DNA of 64,000 bases from Enorma burkinafasonensis (GTDB lineage Bacteria; Actinomycetota; Coriobacteriia; Coriobacteriales; Coriobacteriaceae), in NCBI RefSeq assembly GCF_902150035.1, contig NZ_LR597507.1, positions 1 through 64,000 of the forward strand, in the 5' to 3' direction. Shown in pieces: positions 17,711-26,147 of this stretch. Position 1 is the stretch's first letter. Every line of letters begins with the position of its first letter. The position numbers and the translations under genes are program-made. Under the pieces are notes generated by a model that was not told the origin of the DNA, made no database searches, and was given only the letters and a program-made list of their open reading frames with translations.

Positions 17711-19105
17711 CTACTCCTCCTTTTCCTTGATGAGCTTCTGGTACCAGTAGTAACTATCCTTAGGGATGCGCGTGTTGCCGTGATCGTAGTCGATGTAGAC
17801 CAGGCCGTAGCGCTTGGCGTACCCGTTGATCCAGCTGTACACGTCCATCGTCGACCAGACGAAGTAGCCGCGGACGTCCACGCCCTCGTCGCGCGCCTTG
17901 AGCATCCAGTCGACGAACCCCTGAAGGAACTCGATGCGGTACGGGTCGTGCACGGTACCGTCCTCCTCGAGGACGTCCTTGTAGCCCATACCGTTCTCGG
18001 TGATGTAGAAGGTCGTGCCCGGGTAGAGCTCCTCGAGTCGCTTGAGCAGGTTGTAGAGCGACTTGGGGTAGAGCTCCATGTCCCAGTCGTTCTTGGGGAC
18101 GGAGTCGTCGCGGTCGAGCTCGAACCAGTTCTTCACCACCGCGGTGGAGCGGTCGCCCTTCTTGCCGGTGTTGCTCGCCTTGAGGCAGGTCTCGCCGGAG
18201 GTGTAGGGCTTCACGAGGTAGCGCGAGTAGGCGTTCACGCCGAGGTAGTCGACGGTGCCGGCACGGAAAATCTCCTCGTCGCCGGGAAGGGCGTAGCTGC
18301 GGTCGCAGCCATCGGCCACGATGCGGTCGATGAAGCCCTGCGGCATGACGCCGAGGACGCAGGTATCGTTCACACAGCGGTTGTAGAAGTACTCGGCGTT
18401 CTCCTGCGCGGCGCGGTACTCGGGCGTGTCCTTCAGGATCTCGATGGAGTACGAGTCGCTCACCAGACCGATCTTGCCCTGGTAGCCGCCCTCGCGGAAC
18501 ACCCGCACGCCCATGGCGCTCGCGAGCAGCAGATGGTACATGGCACACCAGCGGCGGCCGAGGTCCTGGACGTTGGGCGGGTAGTTGCCCACCGCGTAGC
18601 AGCACTGCGTCTCGTAGTTGGGCTCGTTGATGGTCGCCCACAGCTTGACGCGGTCGCCGAAGCGGTCGAAGCAGACCTTCGCGTAGGCGGCGTACGCCTC
18701 GCAGGTCTCGCGGTTCTCCCACCCGCCGCGCTCGAAGAGCGTCTGCGGCAGGTCGTAGTGGTAGAGCGTCACCAAAGGCTCGATGCCGTGCTCGAGGCAG
18801 CAGTCGATGAGGCGGTTGTAGAACGCGACACCCTCCTCGCTGACCTCGCCCACGCCGTCGGGGATGATGCGCGTCCACGCGATGGAGAAGCGGTAGGCGT
18901 TCTGCCCGCCCTCCGCCATCATGCGGATGTCCTCCTCATAGCGGTGGTAGTGGTCGCACGTGACGTCGGCCGTGACGGGGTTCACGACGTTCTTGTCGCT
19001 ATGGCAGAAGGCGTCCCAGTTGGAGAGGCCCTTGCCGCCCTCCTGCCAGGCTCCCTCGCATTGGTAGGCAGCGGTCGCGCTGCCCCAGAGAAACTTACTC
19101 GGCAT
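17711..19105 (-). CDS. GH1 6-phospho-beta-glycosidase, LacG-like (probably 6-phospho-beta-galactosidase)
   Basis: Hydrolyses the phosphorylated disaccharide brought in by the PTS. It has 464 residues of glycoside hydrolase family 1, with acid/base Glu161 in INEPN and nucleophile Glu370 in ITENG. Near the C-terminus, MDVYSWINGYAKRYG places Ser424, Lys431 and Tyr433 where LacG binds the sugar phosphate. Trp425 sits where LacG's tryptophan favours galactosides; 6-phospho-beta-glucosidases usually lack it. I therefore lean towards 6-phospho-galactosides, although the PTS has a cellobiose-type layout. The start overlaps the IIA gene by 11 bases. No tagatose-6-phosphate genes are nearby. Confidence 0.85.
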   Translation of the reverse strand: MPSKFLWGSATAAYQCEGAWQEGGKGLSNWDAFCHSDKNVVNPVTADVTCDHYHRYEEDIRMMAEGGQNAYRFSIAWTRIIPDGVGEVSEEGVAFYNRLIDCCLEHGIEPLVTLYHYDLPQTLFERGGWENRETCEAYAAYAKVCFDRFGDRVKLWATINEPNYETQCCYAVGNYPPNVQDLGRRWCAMYHLLLASAMGVRVFREGGYQGKIGLVSDSYSIEILKDTPEYRAAQENAEYFYNRCVNDTCVLGVMPQGFIDRIVADGCDRSYALPGDEEIFRAGTVDYLGVNAYSRYLVKPYTSGETCLKASNTGKKGDRSTAVVKNWFELDRDDSVPKNDWDMELYPKSLYNLLKRLEELYPGTTFYITENGMGYKDVLEEDGTVHDPYRIEFLQGFVDWMLKARDEGVDVRGYFVWSTMDVYSWINGYAKRYGLVYIDYDHGNTRIPKDSYYWYQKLIKEKEE

Positions 19106-19427
19106 GGCGCAACTCCCTAAGCTCCCGATACACCTCGATCAGCTCCTTGGCCACGCGCTCGAACACGATGGTGGTCATCAGGTGGTCCTGCGCATGCACG
19201 AGCAGCAGGCTGAAGTCGATGTCCTCGCCGGTGACCTCGCACCGCAGAAGATCGGTCTGGGAGTGATGGGCCTCGAGGATCTCGGCGTCGCCGGCCTTGA
19301 TCTCGCGGTCCACCGCCTCGAAGTCGCCCTCGCGCGCGTACTTGATCGCGTCGGTGAAGTGCGCCGTCGCCTCGCCCGCGTGAGCCACGAGCTCGAACGA
19401 CATCATCTGCACTGCCTCCTTGTCCAT
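19095..19427 (-). CDS. PTS lactose/cellobiose-family IIA component
   Basis: Trimeric cytosolic phosphocarrier that takes phosphate from HPr; 110 residues, almost entirely helical. The motif LLLVHAQDHLM holds His78 and His82, matching the active-site histidine region of LacF. The stretch MSFELVAHAGEA is the normal family start. It is the first gene of the operon, with AGGTGGCCC before the ATG, and it overlaps the glycosidase gene by 11 bases. The promoter must lie in the 225-bp divergent gap (19428-19652), where I could not pick clear boxes. That gap also holds a TGGCGGG/CCCGCCA hairpin (19521-19538). Confidence 0.93.
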   Translation of the reverse strand: MDKEAVQMMSFELVAHAGEATAHFTDAIKYAREGDFEAVDREIKAGDAEILEAHHSQTDLLRCEVTGEDIDFSLLLVHAQDHLMTTIVFERVAKELIEVYRELRELRHAE

Positions 19428-19607
19428 GGGCCACCTCCTTTCGTTACCGAATCCTGTCCGTCATCGAGCTCTCGATGGTTGGAATGTATGCCACCGGGGC
19501 GGCTTGCGCCTAATCGCCCGTGGCGGGGAGTCCCGCCAAATCCGCGTTGCGACGGTTTACAAACTAGGTGATTATCGTTCCATGGCCGTTCATATCGAGG
19601 GCGTATC

Positions 19608-19623
19608 ATGCATTCTTATGCAT
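19608..19623. promoter_or_regulatory. ATGCAT repeat in the PTS/regulator divergent gap
   Basis: ATGCAT, four bases, ATGCAT, about 30 bases before the regulator gene. It is a symmetrical AT-rich site where the PRD regulator or RNA polymerase could bind. This rests on position and symmetry only. Confidence 0.3.
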
Positions 19624-19652
19624 AATTAACCGATTGGAAAAGGAGGGGCCGG

Positions 19653-21545
19653 ATGCTGAGCGACAGACAGAGGCAGATCCTCTCCGTCATCCTCGCCGCG
19701 AACGGCCCCGTGACCGGCGCCGACATCGCGCTTGAGCTCGGCAGCTCGACGCGCACCGTCCAGCGCGAGATCGCCCAGATCAACCGGCTGGGCATCGAAG
19801 TGGAGAGCTCGTATCGCGGCTACCGCATCAAGCCCTCCTCGCTTGACGGCCCCTGGCTCGAGGAGGCGAGGCTCGCCCAGTCGGAGCCCGAGAGCACGCC
19901 GGTCGACCACGCGCTCCTCAAGGCCCTCACCCAAAGCGACGACCCCATGGACATCGACGACCTCTCCGAGGCGCTCTACGTGAGCACGCCGGTGCTCGAG
20001 CGGAGCGTGCGGCGGCTCCGACCCGAGCTCGAGCGCTACCGCCTCAAGCTCACGCGCCATCGCAACAAGCTTCGCATCGAGGGGCGCGAGACCGACAAGC
20101 GCGCGCTCATCGGGCGCCTGCTCGTGGACGAGGCGACCACCTCGTTCTCGTCATGGGACCGGCTCGCCGCGTACTTTGACGGCCTGGATATCGAGGCCCT
20201 GAAGCAGATCGTCCTCGACGCCGTCGACGGCCAGGGCTTCCGCATCAAGACCGGCTACACCCAGAACCTCATCGCCAACATGGCGGTCGCCCTCTACCGC
20301 ATGCGCTCGGACTCCTACATCACCGAGCAGCCCGCAAGCGACCGCCGCGAGGGCGTCGAGCACGCCATCGCATGCGAGATCTGCCGCGCGTGCTCCGAGC
20401 GCCAGCGCATCGCCCCCGACACCGGCGACATCGATTACCTCGCGTCGCTGCTCACCGGCCAGATCGAGCCCAAGGAGCACCCCGCCGCGCCGGCCCGCGA
20501 CCTCGAGGTCTCGGAGCTCGTGACCACCGTCGAGCGCATCGTCAACGAGGTGTTCGACGCCTTCCAGCTCCACATCGGCTTCTCGCAGTCGCTCTACAAC
20601 TTCTCGATGCACATCAAGGCGCTCATCGAGCGCACCGAGGCCATCCCGATCACCGATACCGAGATCCTCGAGAACGTCAAGATGAACTGCCCGTTCGTCT
20701 ACGAGCTCTCGCTGCTCATCTCGAAGCGCCTCGCCGACGCCTTCGGCATCGAGATCACCGACGGCGAGACGGGGTTCATCTGCATCCACGTGGGCCTGCT
20801 CATCGAGAACATGACCGCCGAGAAGAAGGTGCGGATCGCGCTCGTCTGCGACCGCTACCAGGGCGTCGCGGAGCGCATCCGCGAGGAGATCGAGCGCCGG
20901 TTCGCCGACGTGGCGACCGTGCTCGACTACGACCCCGTGCACCCCGACCGCGACGTCATCGCGGACGCCGACATCGTGGTGACCACCCGCAACAAGCCGC
21001 TGCCCCTGCACAACGTGGTGTTCGTCTCGCCCTTCTTCACGCCGTCCGACTACTTGAAGATCGAGAACGCCGTGGGCATCCGCCTGCGCGAGCGCAACGC
21101 CGAGCGCACCAAGGCGCTGCTCGAGCCGTTCTTCGACGAGCGGCTCTTCACGCGGCGCGACATCGTCTCGCAGGACGAGGCGATCCGCTTCCTCGGCAAG
21201 CAGCTCATCGATATGGGCATCGTCGACGAGACCTTCATCGCCTCGGTGTTCATGCGTGAGGAGATGTCGCCGACCTCGTTCTTCGGGCTGTTCGCGATCC
21301 CCCACGCGCTCGAGATGAGCGCGGAGCGCACGATGGTGGCGGTGCTGCTGAGCGAGGAGGGCGTCGCCTGGGGCGGCGAGACGGTGCACATCGTGCTCAT
21401 GATCGCCGTGTGCCACGAGGACCGCAAGCGCTTCATGGAGATCTACAACACCGTGGTGCGGGCGCTCTGCGACAAGCAGCGCGCCCACCGGCTCGCCGGA
21501 GCGCAGACGCTCGGCGAGTTCCTCGAGCGGCTCGTCTACGACTGA
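19653..21545 (+). CDS. PRD-domain transcriptional activator of the PTS operon (MtlR/LicR-type)
   Basis: A 630-residue regulator. Domains in order: helix-turn-helix at the N-terminus (residues 1-60, ADIALELGSSTRTVQREI), a second HTH-like segment, two PTS regulation domains (about 180-390), a IIB-like domain (VRIALVCDRYQG) and a C-terminal IIA-like domain with the phosphorylatable histidine in FAIPHALE. This is the layout of DNA-binding PRD activators, not BglG-type RNA antiterminators. Activity is set by phosphorylation from HPr and the cognate IIB. It is divergent from the PTS operon it very probably controls. GGAAAAGGAGGGGCCGG precedes the start. Confidence 0.9.
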   Translation: MLSDRQRQILSVILAANGPVTGADIALELGSSTRTVQREIAQINRLGIEVESSYRGYRIKPSSLDGPWLEEARLAQSEPESTPVDHALLKALTQSDDPMDIDDLSEALYVSTPVLERSVRRLRPELERYRLKLTRHRNKLRIEGRETDKRALIGRLLVDEATTSFSSWDRLAAYFDGLDIEALKQIVLDAVDGQGFRIKTGYTQNLIANMAVALYRMRSDSYITEQPASDRREGVEHAIACEICRACSERQRIAPDTGDIDYLASLLTGQIEPKEHPAAPARDLEVSELVTTVERIVNEVFDAFQLHIGFSQSLYNFSMHIKALIERTEAIPITDTEILENVKMNCPFVYELSLLISKRLADAFGIEITDGETGFICIHVGLLIENMTAEKKVRIALVCDRYQGVAERIREEIERRFADVATVLDYDPVHPDRDVIADADIVVTTRNKPLPLHNVVFVSPFFTPSDYLKIENAVGIRLRERNAERTKALLEPFFDERLFTRRDIVSQDEAIRFLGKQLIDMGIVDETFIASVFMREEMSPTSFFGLFAIPHALEMSAERTMVAVLLSEEGVAWGGETVHIVLMIAVCHEDRKRFMEIYNTVVRALCDKQRAHRLAGAQTLGEFLERLVYD

Positions 21546-21554
21546 CGCGTGGCG

Positions 21555-22991
21555 CTAGCCGCGCAGTGAGGCCGCCTCGTCCTCGGCGAGCGCGGCGAGG
21601 CGCCGGATGACCTCGCGCATCTCCTGCTCGGACGTGCGCGGGTGGATCGCGCAGATGCGCAGTACCTTCTTGCCGCCGATCTCCGTCGTGAAGATGCCCG
21701 CGTACCCGCTCGCGAGCATGCGCTGCGACACGCGCTGGTTGAGCTCGTCGAGCCTGGCGTCGTCGACGCCCTCCGGGCGGAAGCGGAACGTGCACATGGC
21801 CATCTGCGCCGGCGTGACGACCTCGGCCGCGGGCGTGCGGCGCAGCTCGTCCTCGGCCCAGCGCGCGAGGTCGAAGCCGTGCTCGATGGAGCGGGCCATG
21901 CCGTCGGCGCCCATGACCTGCAGGGTGAACCAGAGCTTGATGCCGCGCGCGGGCCGTGTGAGCTCCGGGCTCAGCTCCCAGGGGTTGATGAGGGCGTCCG
22001 CGTCCGCCGACTCCTCGAGGTCCTTCAGGTACTCGGGGTGCGTGGCGAAGCTGCGCAGCAGGTCGCGGGCATCGCGCACGAGCACCATGCCGCACGAGTA
22101 GGTCTGGAAGAGCCACTTGTGGGCGTCCCACGTGAGCGAGTCCGCGAGCTCCACGCCGTCGAGCAGGTCGCGGTAGCGCGTGAGCAGTACCGATGCGCCG
22201 AAGGCGCCGTCGACGTGCATCCACATGTCGTGCGCACGGGCGATGCCCGCGATGGCGCGGAGCGGGTCCACGGCACCGGTGTTGGTGGTGCCCGCCGTCG
22301 CGATCACGAGGAAGGGACGCAGGCCGGCCCGCTCGTCCTCGACGATGGCGCGCTCGAGCTCGTCGGTGCGCATGCGCAGGTCGGCGTCGACGGCGATCTT
22401 GCGGATGCGGGCGTCCGGCACGCCGATCATGTGGAGCCCCTTGGCCGCCGAGCTGTGCGTCTGCTCGGAGATGTAGGCCACGCCGTCGCCCCAGCGGTCC
22501 TGCGGGAGCTTGGCGTCGCGCGCGGCGATCGAGGCGGTCATGTTGGCCATGGAGCCGCCCGAGGTGAACACGCCCGTCGCCGTCTCGGGGAAGCCCGCGC
22601 GGTCGCAGAGCCAGCGCAGGAGCACCTGCTCGGCGCGGCAGCCGGCCGGGTAGTTGGCCACGCCGCCGGCATGGCGGTTGTAGCCCGCCGCGATCATGTC
22701 GCCGAGCCACGAGACCGCCGAGGTGGGCCCGGGCACCATGCCCATGAAACGGGCGTGGTCGCAGTTGTAGCCGTAGCCGATGACGTCGTGCTCCATGTCG
22801 AGGACCACGTCCTCGAGCGGGCGTCCCTCGGCGGGGATGCCCATCGCCTCGACCTCGCACAGCGCCTCGTCATCGACCTCGTCGATCACCGGGCCCTCGG
22901 AGAGCTTGCGGTTGCGCTCGAACAGGTCGCACACGAAGCGCACGGCCGCGCGCTCGACGTCCTGCTCCATATCGTTCCTGCGGGTGTACAT
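21555..22991 (-). CDS. Group II PLP-dependent amino-acid decarboxylase
   Basis: A 478-residue pyridoxal-phosphate enzyme of the aromatic L-amino-acid/glutamate/tyrosine decarboxylase group. Lys292 in DAHKWL forms the Schiff base, Asp261 (HVDGAFG) pairs with the pyridine nitrogen, and His179 (QTHSS) stacks on the ring. Such enzymes make biogenic amines, GABA or beta-alanine, and the substrate cannot be read from these motifs. No amino acid/amine antiporter is adjacent, unlike typical acid-resistance loci. Two starts are possible: 22991 (AGAGGA, six bases away) and 22970 (AGGAA). It is divergent from a LysR gene with a shared regulatory region. Confidence 0.85.
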   Translation of the reverse strand: MYTRRNDMEQDVERAAVRFVCDLFERNRKLSEGPVIDEVDDEALCEVEAMGIPAEGRPLEDVVLDMEHDVIGYGYNCDHARFMGMVPGPTSAVSWLGDMIAAGYNRHAGGVANYPAGCRAEQVLLRWLCDRAGFPETATGVFTSGGSMANMTASIAARDAKLPQDRWGDGVAYISEQTHSSAAKGLHMIGVPDARIRKIAVDADLRMRTDELERAIVEDERAGLRPFLVIATAGTTNTGAVDPLRAIAGIARAHDMWMHVDGAFGASVLLTRYRDLLDGVELADSLTWDAHKWLFQTYSCGMVLVRDARDLLRSFATHPEYLKDLEESADADALINPWELSPELTRPARGIKLWFTLQVMGADGMARSIEHGFDLARWAEDELRRTPAAEVVTPAQMAMCTFRFRPEGVDDARLDELNQRVSQRMLASGYAGIFTTEIGGKKVLRICAIHPRTSEQEMREVIRRLAALAEDEAASLRG

Positions 22992-23100
22992 GCAGCGTCC
23001 TCTCCCCCGGGGCAGACCGCTCGCGCGGCCTTTGGATCCATCCACCGGTAATGCTGCCACGGTGCGCGCTATTTGTATAATTGATAGTGCTCATAACCGG

Positions 23101-23115
23101 ATAAGCGTTGCTTAT
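23101..23115. promoter_or_regulatory. LysR-type box (T-N11-A) between decarboxylase and lysR
   Basis: ATAAGC-GTT-GCTTAT is a perfect 15-bp inverted repeat satisfying the LysR T-N11-A rule. It lies 47 bases before the regulator gene and about 110 bases before the decarboxylase. A plus-strand TATAAT lies at 23076-23081. Confidence 0.65.
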
Positions 23116-23162
23116 AGCAAGCAGGACGGCAGCATGCCGTCGCGGAAACGTGAGGTGCGGCC

Positions 23163-24080
23163 ATGGAGATCAGAACGCTCGAGACCTTCCTCAGGATCGT
23201 CGAATGCGGCAGCTTCTCGAAGGCGGCCGAGAAGCTCGGCTACTCCCAACCCGCGGTCACCATGCAGGTGAAGCAGCTTGAACGCGAGCTCGGCGTCAGG
23301 CTCTTCGACCGCGTGCCGCACGGGGTGCGCCTCACCGACGAGGGCAGGCGCCTGAGCTTTCACGCCAACGAGGTGCTCGCCGCGGCCGACCAGGCCCTCG
23401 ATGCCGTGCGTGCAGGCGGAGCGGAGGAGGGAGCCGAGCTCACGGGGACGCTGCGCATCGGCAGCGTCGAGTCCATCTCGACGGCGCTCCTGCCCGACGT
23501 GCTCGCCGCCTTCGCGCGCGAGCACCCCCATGTGCGGCTGGAGGTCCGCGCGACGCGCGGCGACTACCTCGCCGAGTACGCGCGCGCCAACGAGATCGAC
23601 CTCTTCTTCACCCTCGACCGCAAGCTCGCGCTCAGCGGGTTCGAGCGCACCCTCGTCCGTGCCGAGGAGATCGTGTTCGCCGGCGTCCCGGGGACCTTCC
23701 CCACCGGGCGCCCGCTCTCCCCCGCCGAGCTCGCGCGGCTCCCCTTCGTGCTCACCGAGCGCGGCGAGAGCTACCGGTCGGAGCTCGACCGGGCGCTTGC
23801 CGAGCACGACTGCGGCATCGAGCCCGTCATCGAGGCGGGCAACACCGAGACCCTCGTGCACCTGGCCGAGCGCGGCGTGGGCGTCGCCTTCCTGCCCCGC
23901 TACGCCGTGGAGGCATCCATCGCCGCCGGCAGGCTCGCGCCCGTCCCGGCGGCGCTCGAGCCGGTGCGCATGTGGGTGCAGCTCTTTCGGCACCGCGAGA
24001 AATGGGTGACGCCCGCGATGGCGGCGTTCACGGAGCTCGCCGTGCGCATGCTCGCAGGCGACGGCGCGCCGCAGCGCTGA
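23163..24080 (+). CDS. LysR-family transcriptional regulator
   Basis: A 305-residue protein. The N-terminal winged helix-turn-helix (SFSKAAEKLGYSQPAVTMQVKQLE) is followed by a periplasmic-binding-like effector domain starting near TGTLRIGSVES. LysR regulators usually control a divergent neighbour and bind T-N11-A boxes, and one such box sits in the shared region. The decarboxylase is therefore the probable target, with its substrate or amine as the likely co-inducer. The start follows GTGAGGTGCGGCC. Confidence 0.92.
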   Translation: MEIRTLETFLRIVECGSFSKAAEKLGYSQPAVTMQVKQLERELGVRLFDRVPHGVRLTDEGRRLSFHANEVLAAADQALDAVRAGGAEEGAELTGTLRIGSVESISTALLPDVLAAFAREHPHVRLEVRATRGDYLAEYARANEIDLFFTLDRKLALSGFERTLVRAEEIVFAGVPGTFPTGRPLSPAELARLPFVLTERGESYRSELDRALAEHDCGIEPVIEAGNTETLVHLAERGVGVAFLPRYAVEASIAAGRLAPVPAALEPVRMWVQLFRHREKWVTPAMAAFTELAVRMLAGDGAPQR

Positions 24081-24125
24081 GGCCGCACCCGGTCGCGACA
24101 TCGTCCGCGGGGAAACGGCACCCGC

Positions 24126-24190
24126 CCCGCTACCGCGCCGGGCCGCCCGCTCTCGCGCCGGTCCGCCTGCTACCGCGCCGGACAGCCCGC
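24126..24190. repeat. 20-bp tandem repeat, three and a quarter copies
   Basis: Three imperfect 20-base units (24126-24145, 24146-24165, 24166-24185) on the pattern CCYGCTMYCGCGCCGGNCNG, then a partial fourth. They fill the gap between the convergent lysR and HAD genes. No role is apparent. Confidence 0.6.
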
Positions 24191-24193
24191 AGC

Positions 24194-25042
24194 TCACGCC
24201 CCGCCGCGCTCCGCCCGCACGGTGCGCACCATATGGCGGGGCACCGCATGGAAAAGGCACGACCCGATGACCGTTCCGGCCGCCCGCTTGGCGTCGTCCG
24301 TGCCGTTCGACGTCGCGTACGCGTGCCCGAAGCGCTCGAGCATCACGATGTCGTTGCCGCCATCCCCGTAGACGGCCACCTCGTCCTCGGCGATGCCCCG
24401 GCTCGCGGCAAGCCATGCGAGGCTCGACCCCTTGTCGACGCCCGTCGATGTGATCTCGAACATCACCGGGTTGAACGGCGCGTTCACGAAGACGTCCCGG
24501 CGCTCGGCGAGGTACGCCCCGAGCTCGCGCTTGAGGCCTGCATCGGGGACGCGGCAGTTGATCTTGCATATCCCGTGCGCGAGGATCTCGCTCGGCCGCT
24601 GCCCGTAGCGCAGGGTCGGGTCCTCGCGCTCGCGTGAGCGCATCCCGCGCATCGCGATGCGGCGCAGGACGCCGTCGCGGCTGAACGTCGCCTGCCGCTC
24701 CTCGCGCGTGCCGGTGATGTAGGTCGCCTCGGGCGTCACGCATTCGAAGCAGACGTCGGGAAAGGCACAGAGCAGCTCCTCGAGCGCAGCCGGGTCCAGG
24801 GGGAAGGTCTTCACGACGCGGTTTCGCCCGTCGCGGACGATCGAGCCGTTCGAGCTCACGATATCGACGGGGATCCCCTCGAACCCGAAATCCCGGGTCG
24901 AGCGCATGGTCCGGCCCGTCGCGATCGCGAAGTGGGCACCTGCGTCGATGACGCGGCGGATCGCGGAGAGGATGGTGCGGTCCGTTGAATGGAAGGCGTT
25001 GAGCAGCGTCCCGTCCAGATCGCTCGCGAACAGCTTGATCAT
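24194..25042 (-). CDS. HAD-superfamily Cof-type sugar-phosphate phosphatase
   Basis: A 282-residue haloacid-dehalogenase hydrolase of the Cof/IIB type. Motif I is FASDLDGTLL (nucleophile Asp in DLD), motif II SSNGSIV, motif III the lysine in GVDKGSSL, and motif IV YGDGGNDIVML. The cap lies between motifs II and III. Such enzymes dephosphorylate sugar phosphates, PLP or flavin precursors with little specificity. GGAGGAGCCT precedes the start. The frame extends upstream without a ribosome site. It is convergent with lysR. Confidence 0.92.
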   Translation of the reverse strand: MIKLFASDLDGTLLNAFHSTDRTILSAIRRVIDAGAHFAIATGRTMRSTRDFGFEGIPVDIVSSNGSIVRDGRNRVVKTFPLDPAALEELLCAFPDVCFECVTPEATYITGTREERQATFSRDGVLRRIAMRGMRSREREDPTLRYGQRPSEILAHGICKINCRVPDAGLKRELGAYLAERRDVFVNAPFNPVMFEITSTGVDKGSSLAWLAASRGIAEDEVAVYGDGGNDIVMLERFGHAYATSNGTDDAKRAAGTVIGSCLFHAVPRHMVRTVRAERGGA

Positions 25043-25171
25043 AGGCTCCTCCCCGCCGGGTCGTCGCACGTGCACACCGCTGCCCATGATAGTCCTTGCG
25101 CCCGCGCCGTGCCGCCGTCGGGACGCGCCGGATCTAGATACCAGCAGCATGGGCCCCGCCAGGGTATCTCT

Positions 25172-25320
25172 CTACAGCGAAGCCTTCCGACAGCCCTCGC
25201 CCAGGCAGAACGCCGCATAGAGGGGGAGCTCGCGGATCTCGCGTCCCTCGTCGTCCACGCTCCGGCCGAAGTCGCGTTCGGATACACATTCTTCTAGATT
25301 TTTGTGTATCTGAAATACAT
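25172..25320 (-). pseudogene. Possible remnant of a protein-coding gene
   Basis: On the minus strand an open frame without a clear start codon reads ECVSERDFGRSVDDEG and continues with RELPLYAAFCLGEGCRK before a stop at 25174. Codon third positions are almost all G or C, like real genes here, and the peptide looks like folded protein rather than shadow sequence. No ATG, GTG or TTG with a ribosome site lies in frame, so it is more likely a decayed 3' end. I do not recognise the family. It lies in the 421-bp gap before the YbaK-like gene. Confidence 0.3.
25281..25310. repeat. Inverted repeat GATACACA/TGTGTATC
   Basis: Perfect eight-base arms around 14 AT-rich bases, overlapping the 5' side of the putative gene remnant. 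It could be an operator for the downstream plus-strand gene, but it lies over 150 bases away from it. Confidence 0.35.
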
Positions 25321-25463
25321 GTTTTCCGTATTACCGGATTTGGGCGCACGTCCCCACCCCATAGGAGATGGGCCGAACGAGGGCAGCGGAAAGCCGGCCA
25401 GGGGCTATACTGTCATCCGATAGCAGCAGCTCATATGCGACGTTTCGCGGGCAAGGAGGAACT

Positions 25464-25937
25464 ATGGCAATCGACCAGGTAAAGGCGTTCATGGAGGAGC
25501 GCGGCATGGCCGGCCGCGTGATGGAGTTCGACGTGTCGAGCGCCACGGTCGAGCTCGCCGCGGCGGCCGTGGGCTGCGAGCCCGCGCGCATCGCGAAGAC
25601 GCTCTCGTTCCACGTGGGCGACCGCGTGGCGCTCATCGTCGCCGCGGGCGACGCCCGCATCGACAACCCCAAGTACAAGGCGCAGTTCCACGGCAAGGCC
25701 AAGATGCTCAAGGCCGACGAGGCCGAGCCGCTCATCGGGCACGCCGTGGGCGGCGTGTGCCCCTTCGCCGTCAACGACGACTGCGACATCTACCTCGACG
25801 CCTCGCTCAAGCGCTTCGAGACGGTCTTCCCCGCCTGCGGCAGCGCCAACAGCGCCATCGAGCTCACGCCCGCCGAGCTCGAGGAGCTCTGCGCGCCCTG
25901 CACCTGGATCGACGTCTGCAAGCTCCCGGAGGCGTAA
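25464..25937 (+). CDS. YbaK/ProX-type aminoacyl-tRNA deacylase
   Basis: A 157-residue YbaK/EbsC-family protein, related to the editing domain of bacterial prolyl-tRNA synthetase. Family members hydrolyse mischarged tRNAs (for example Cys-tRNA-Pro or Ala-tRNA-Pro) in trans. Visible features are IAKTLSFHVGD, the lysine in DNPKYKAQFHGKAKML and the glycine-rich GHAVGGVCPF followed by YLDASLKRFETVFPACGS, the usual C-terminal signature. The start is fixed by AAGGAGGAACT before the ATG. It is a single gene. Which amino acid it clears cannot be told. Confidence 0.88.
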   Translation: MAIDQVKAFMEERGMAGRVMEFDVSSATVELAAAAVGCEPARIAKTLSFHVGDRVALIVAAGDARIDNPKYKAQFHGKAKMLKADEAEPLIGHAVGGVCPFAVNDDCDIYLDASLKRFETVFPACGSANSAIELTPAELEELCAPCTWIDVCKLPEA

Positions 25938-25956
25938 GGGGTCGCCTGCAAACTGC

Positions 25957-26014
25957 GGGCAGGATTTAGCAGGAAAGCGCCTCTGAACGAGGCCGGTCCT
26001 GCTAAATCCTGCCC
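25957..26014. repeat. 18-bp perfect inverted repeat with nested hairpin
   Basis: GGGCAGGATTTAGCAGGA (25957-25974) and its exact complement (25997-26014) enclose a second small hairpin (GCCTC/GAGGC, 25979-25993). It lies between the convergent YbaK-like and ilvC genes and could terminate both, though no T-run follows. A further GC hairpin (GGGCCCG.../CGGGCCC) lies near 26065-26090. The AT-containing palindrome is unlike its surroundings and may be a dispersed repeat. Confidence 0.7.
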
Positions 26015-26147
26015 AGAGATCGAACCGGGGTAAAGTCCACGGCGACAGCCCCGCAACGCAGCGGGCCCGACGCCACGGCGCCGGGCCCGAGACGCATGGC
26101 CACCAAGGCCAGCGCTCATTGCGAAAGCAGGCTGATTACCGTGCCCG

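Noticed and set aside
26015-26110. tRNA-like T-loop (GGTTCGAT on the minus strand) downstream of ilvC
   Set aside because: No acceptor stem, D arm or anticodon arm can be built around it.
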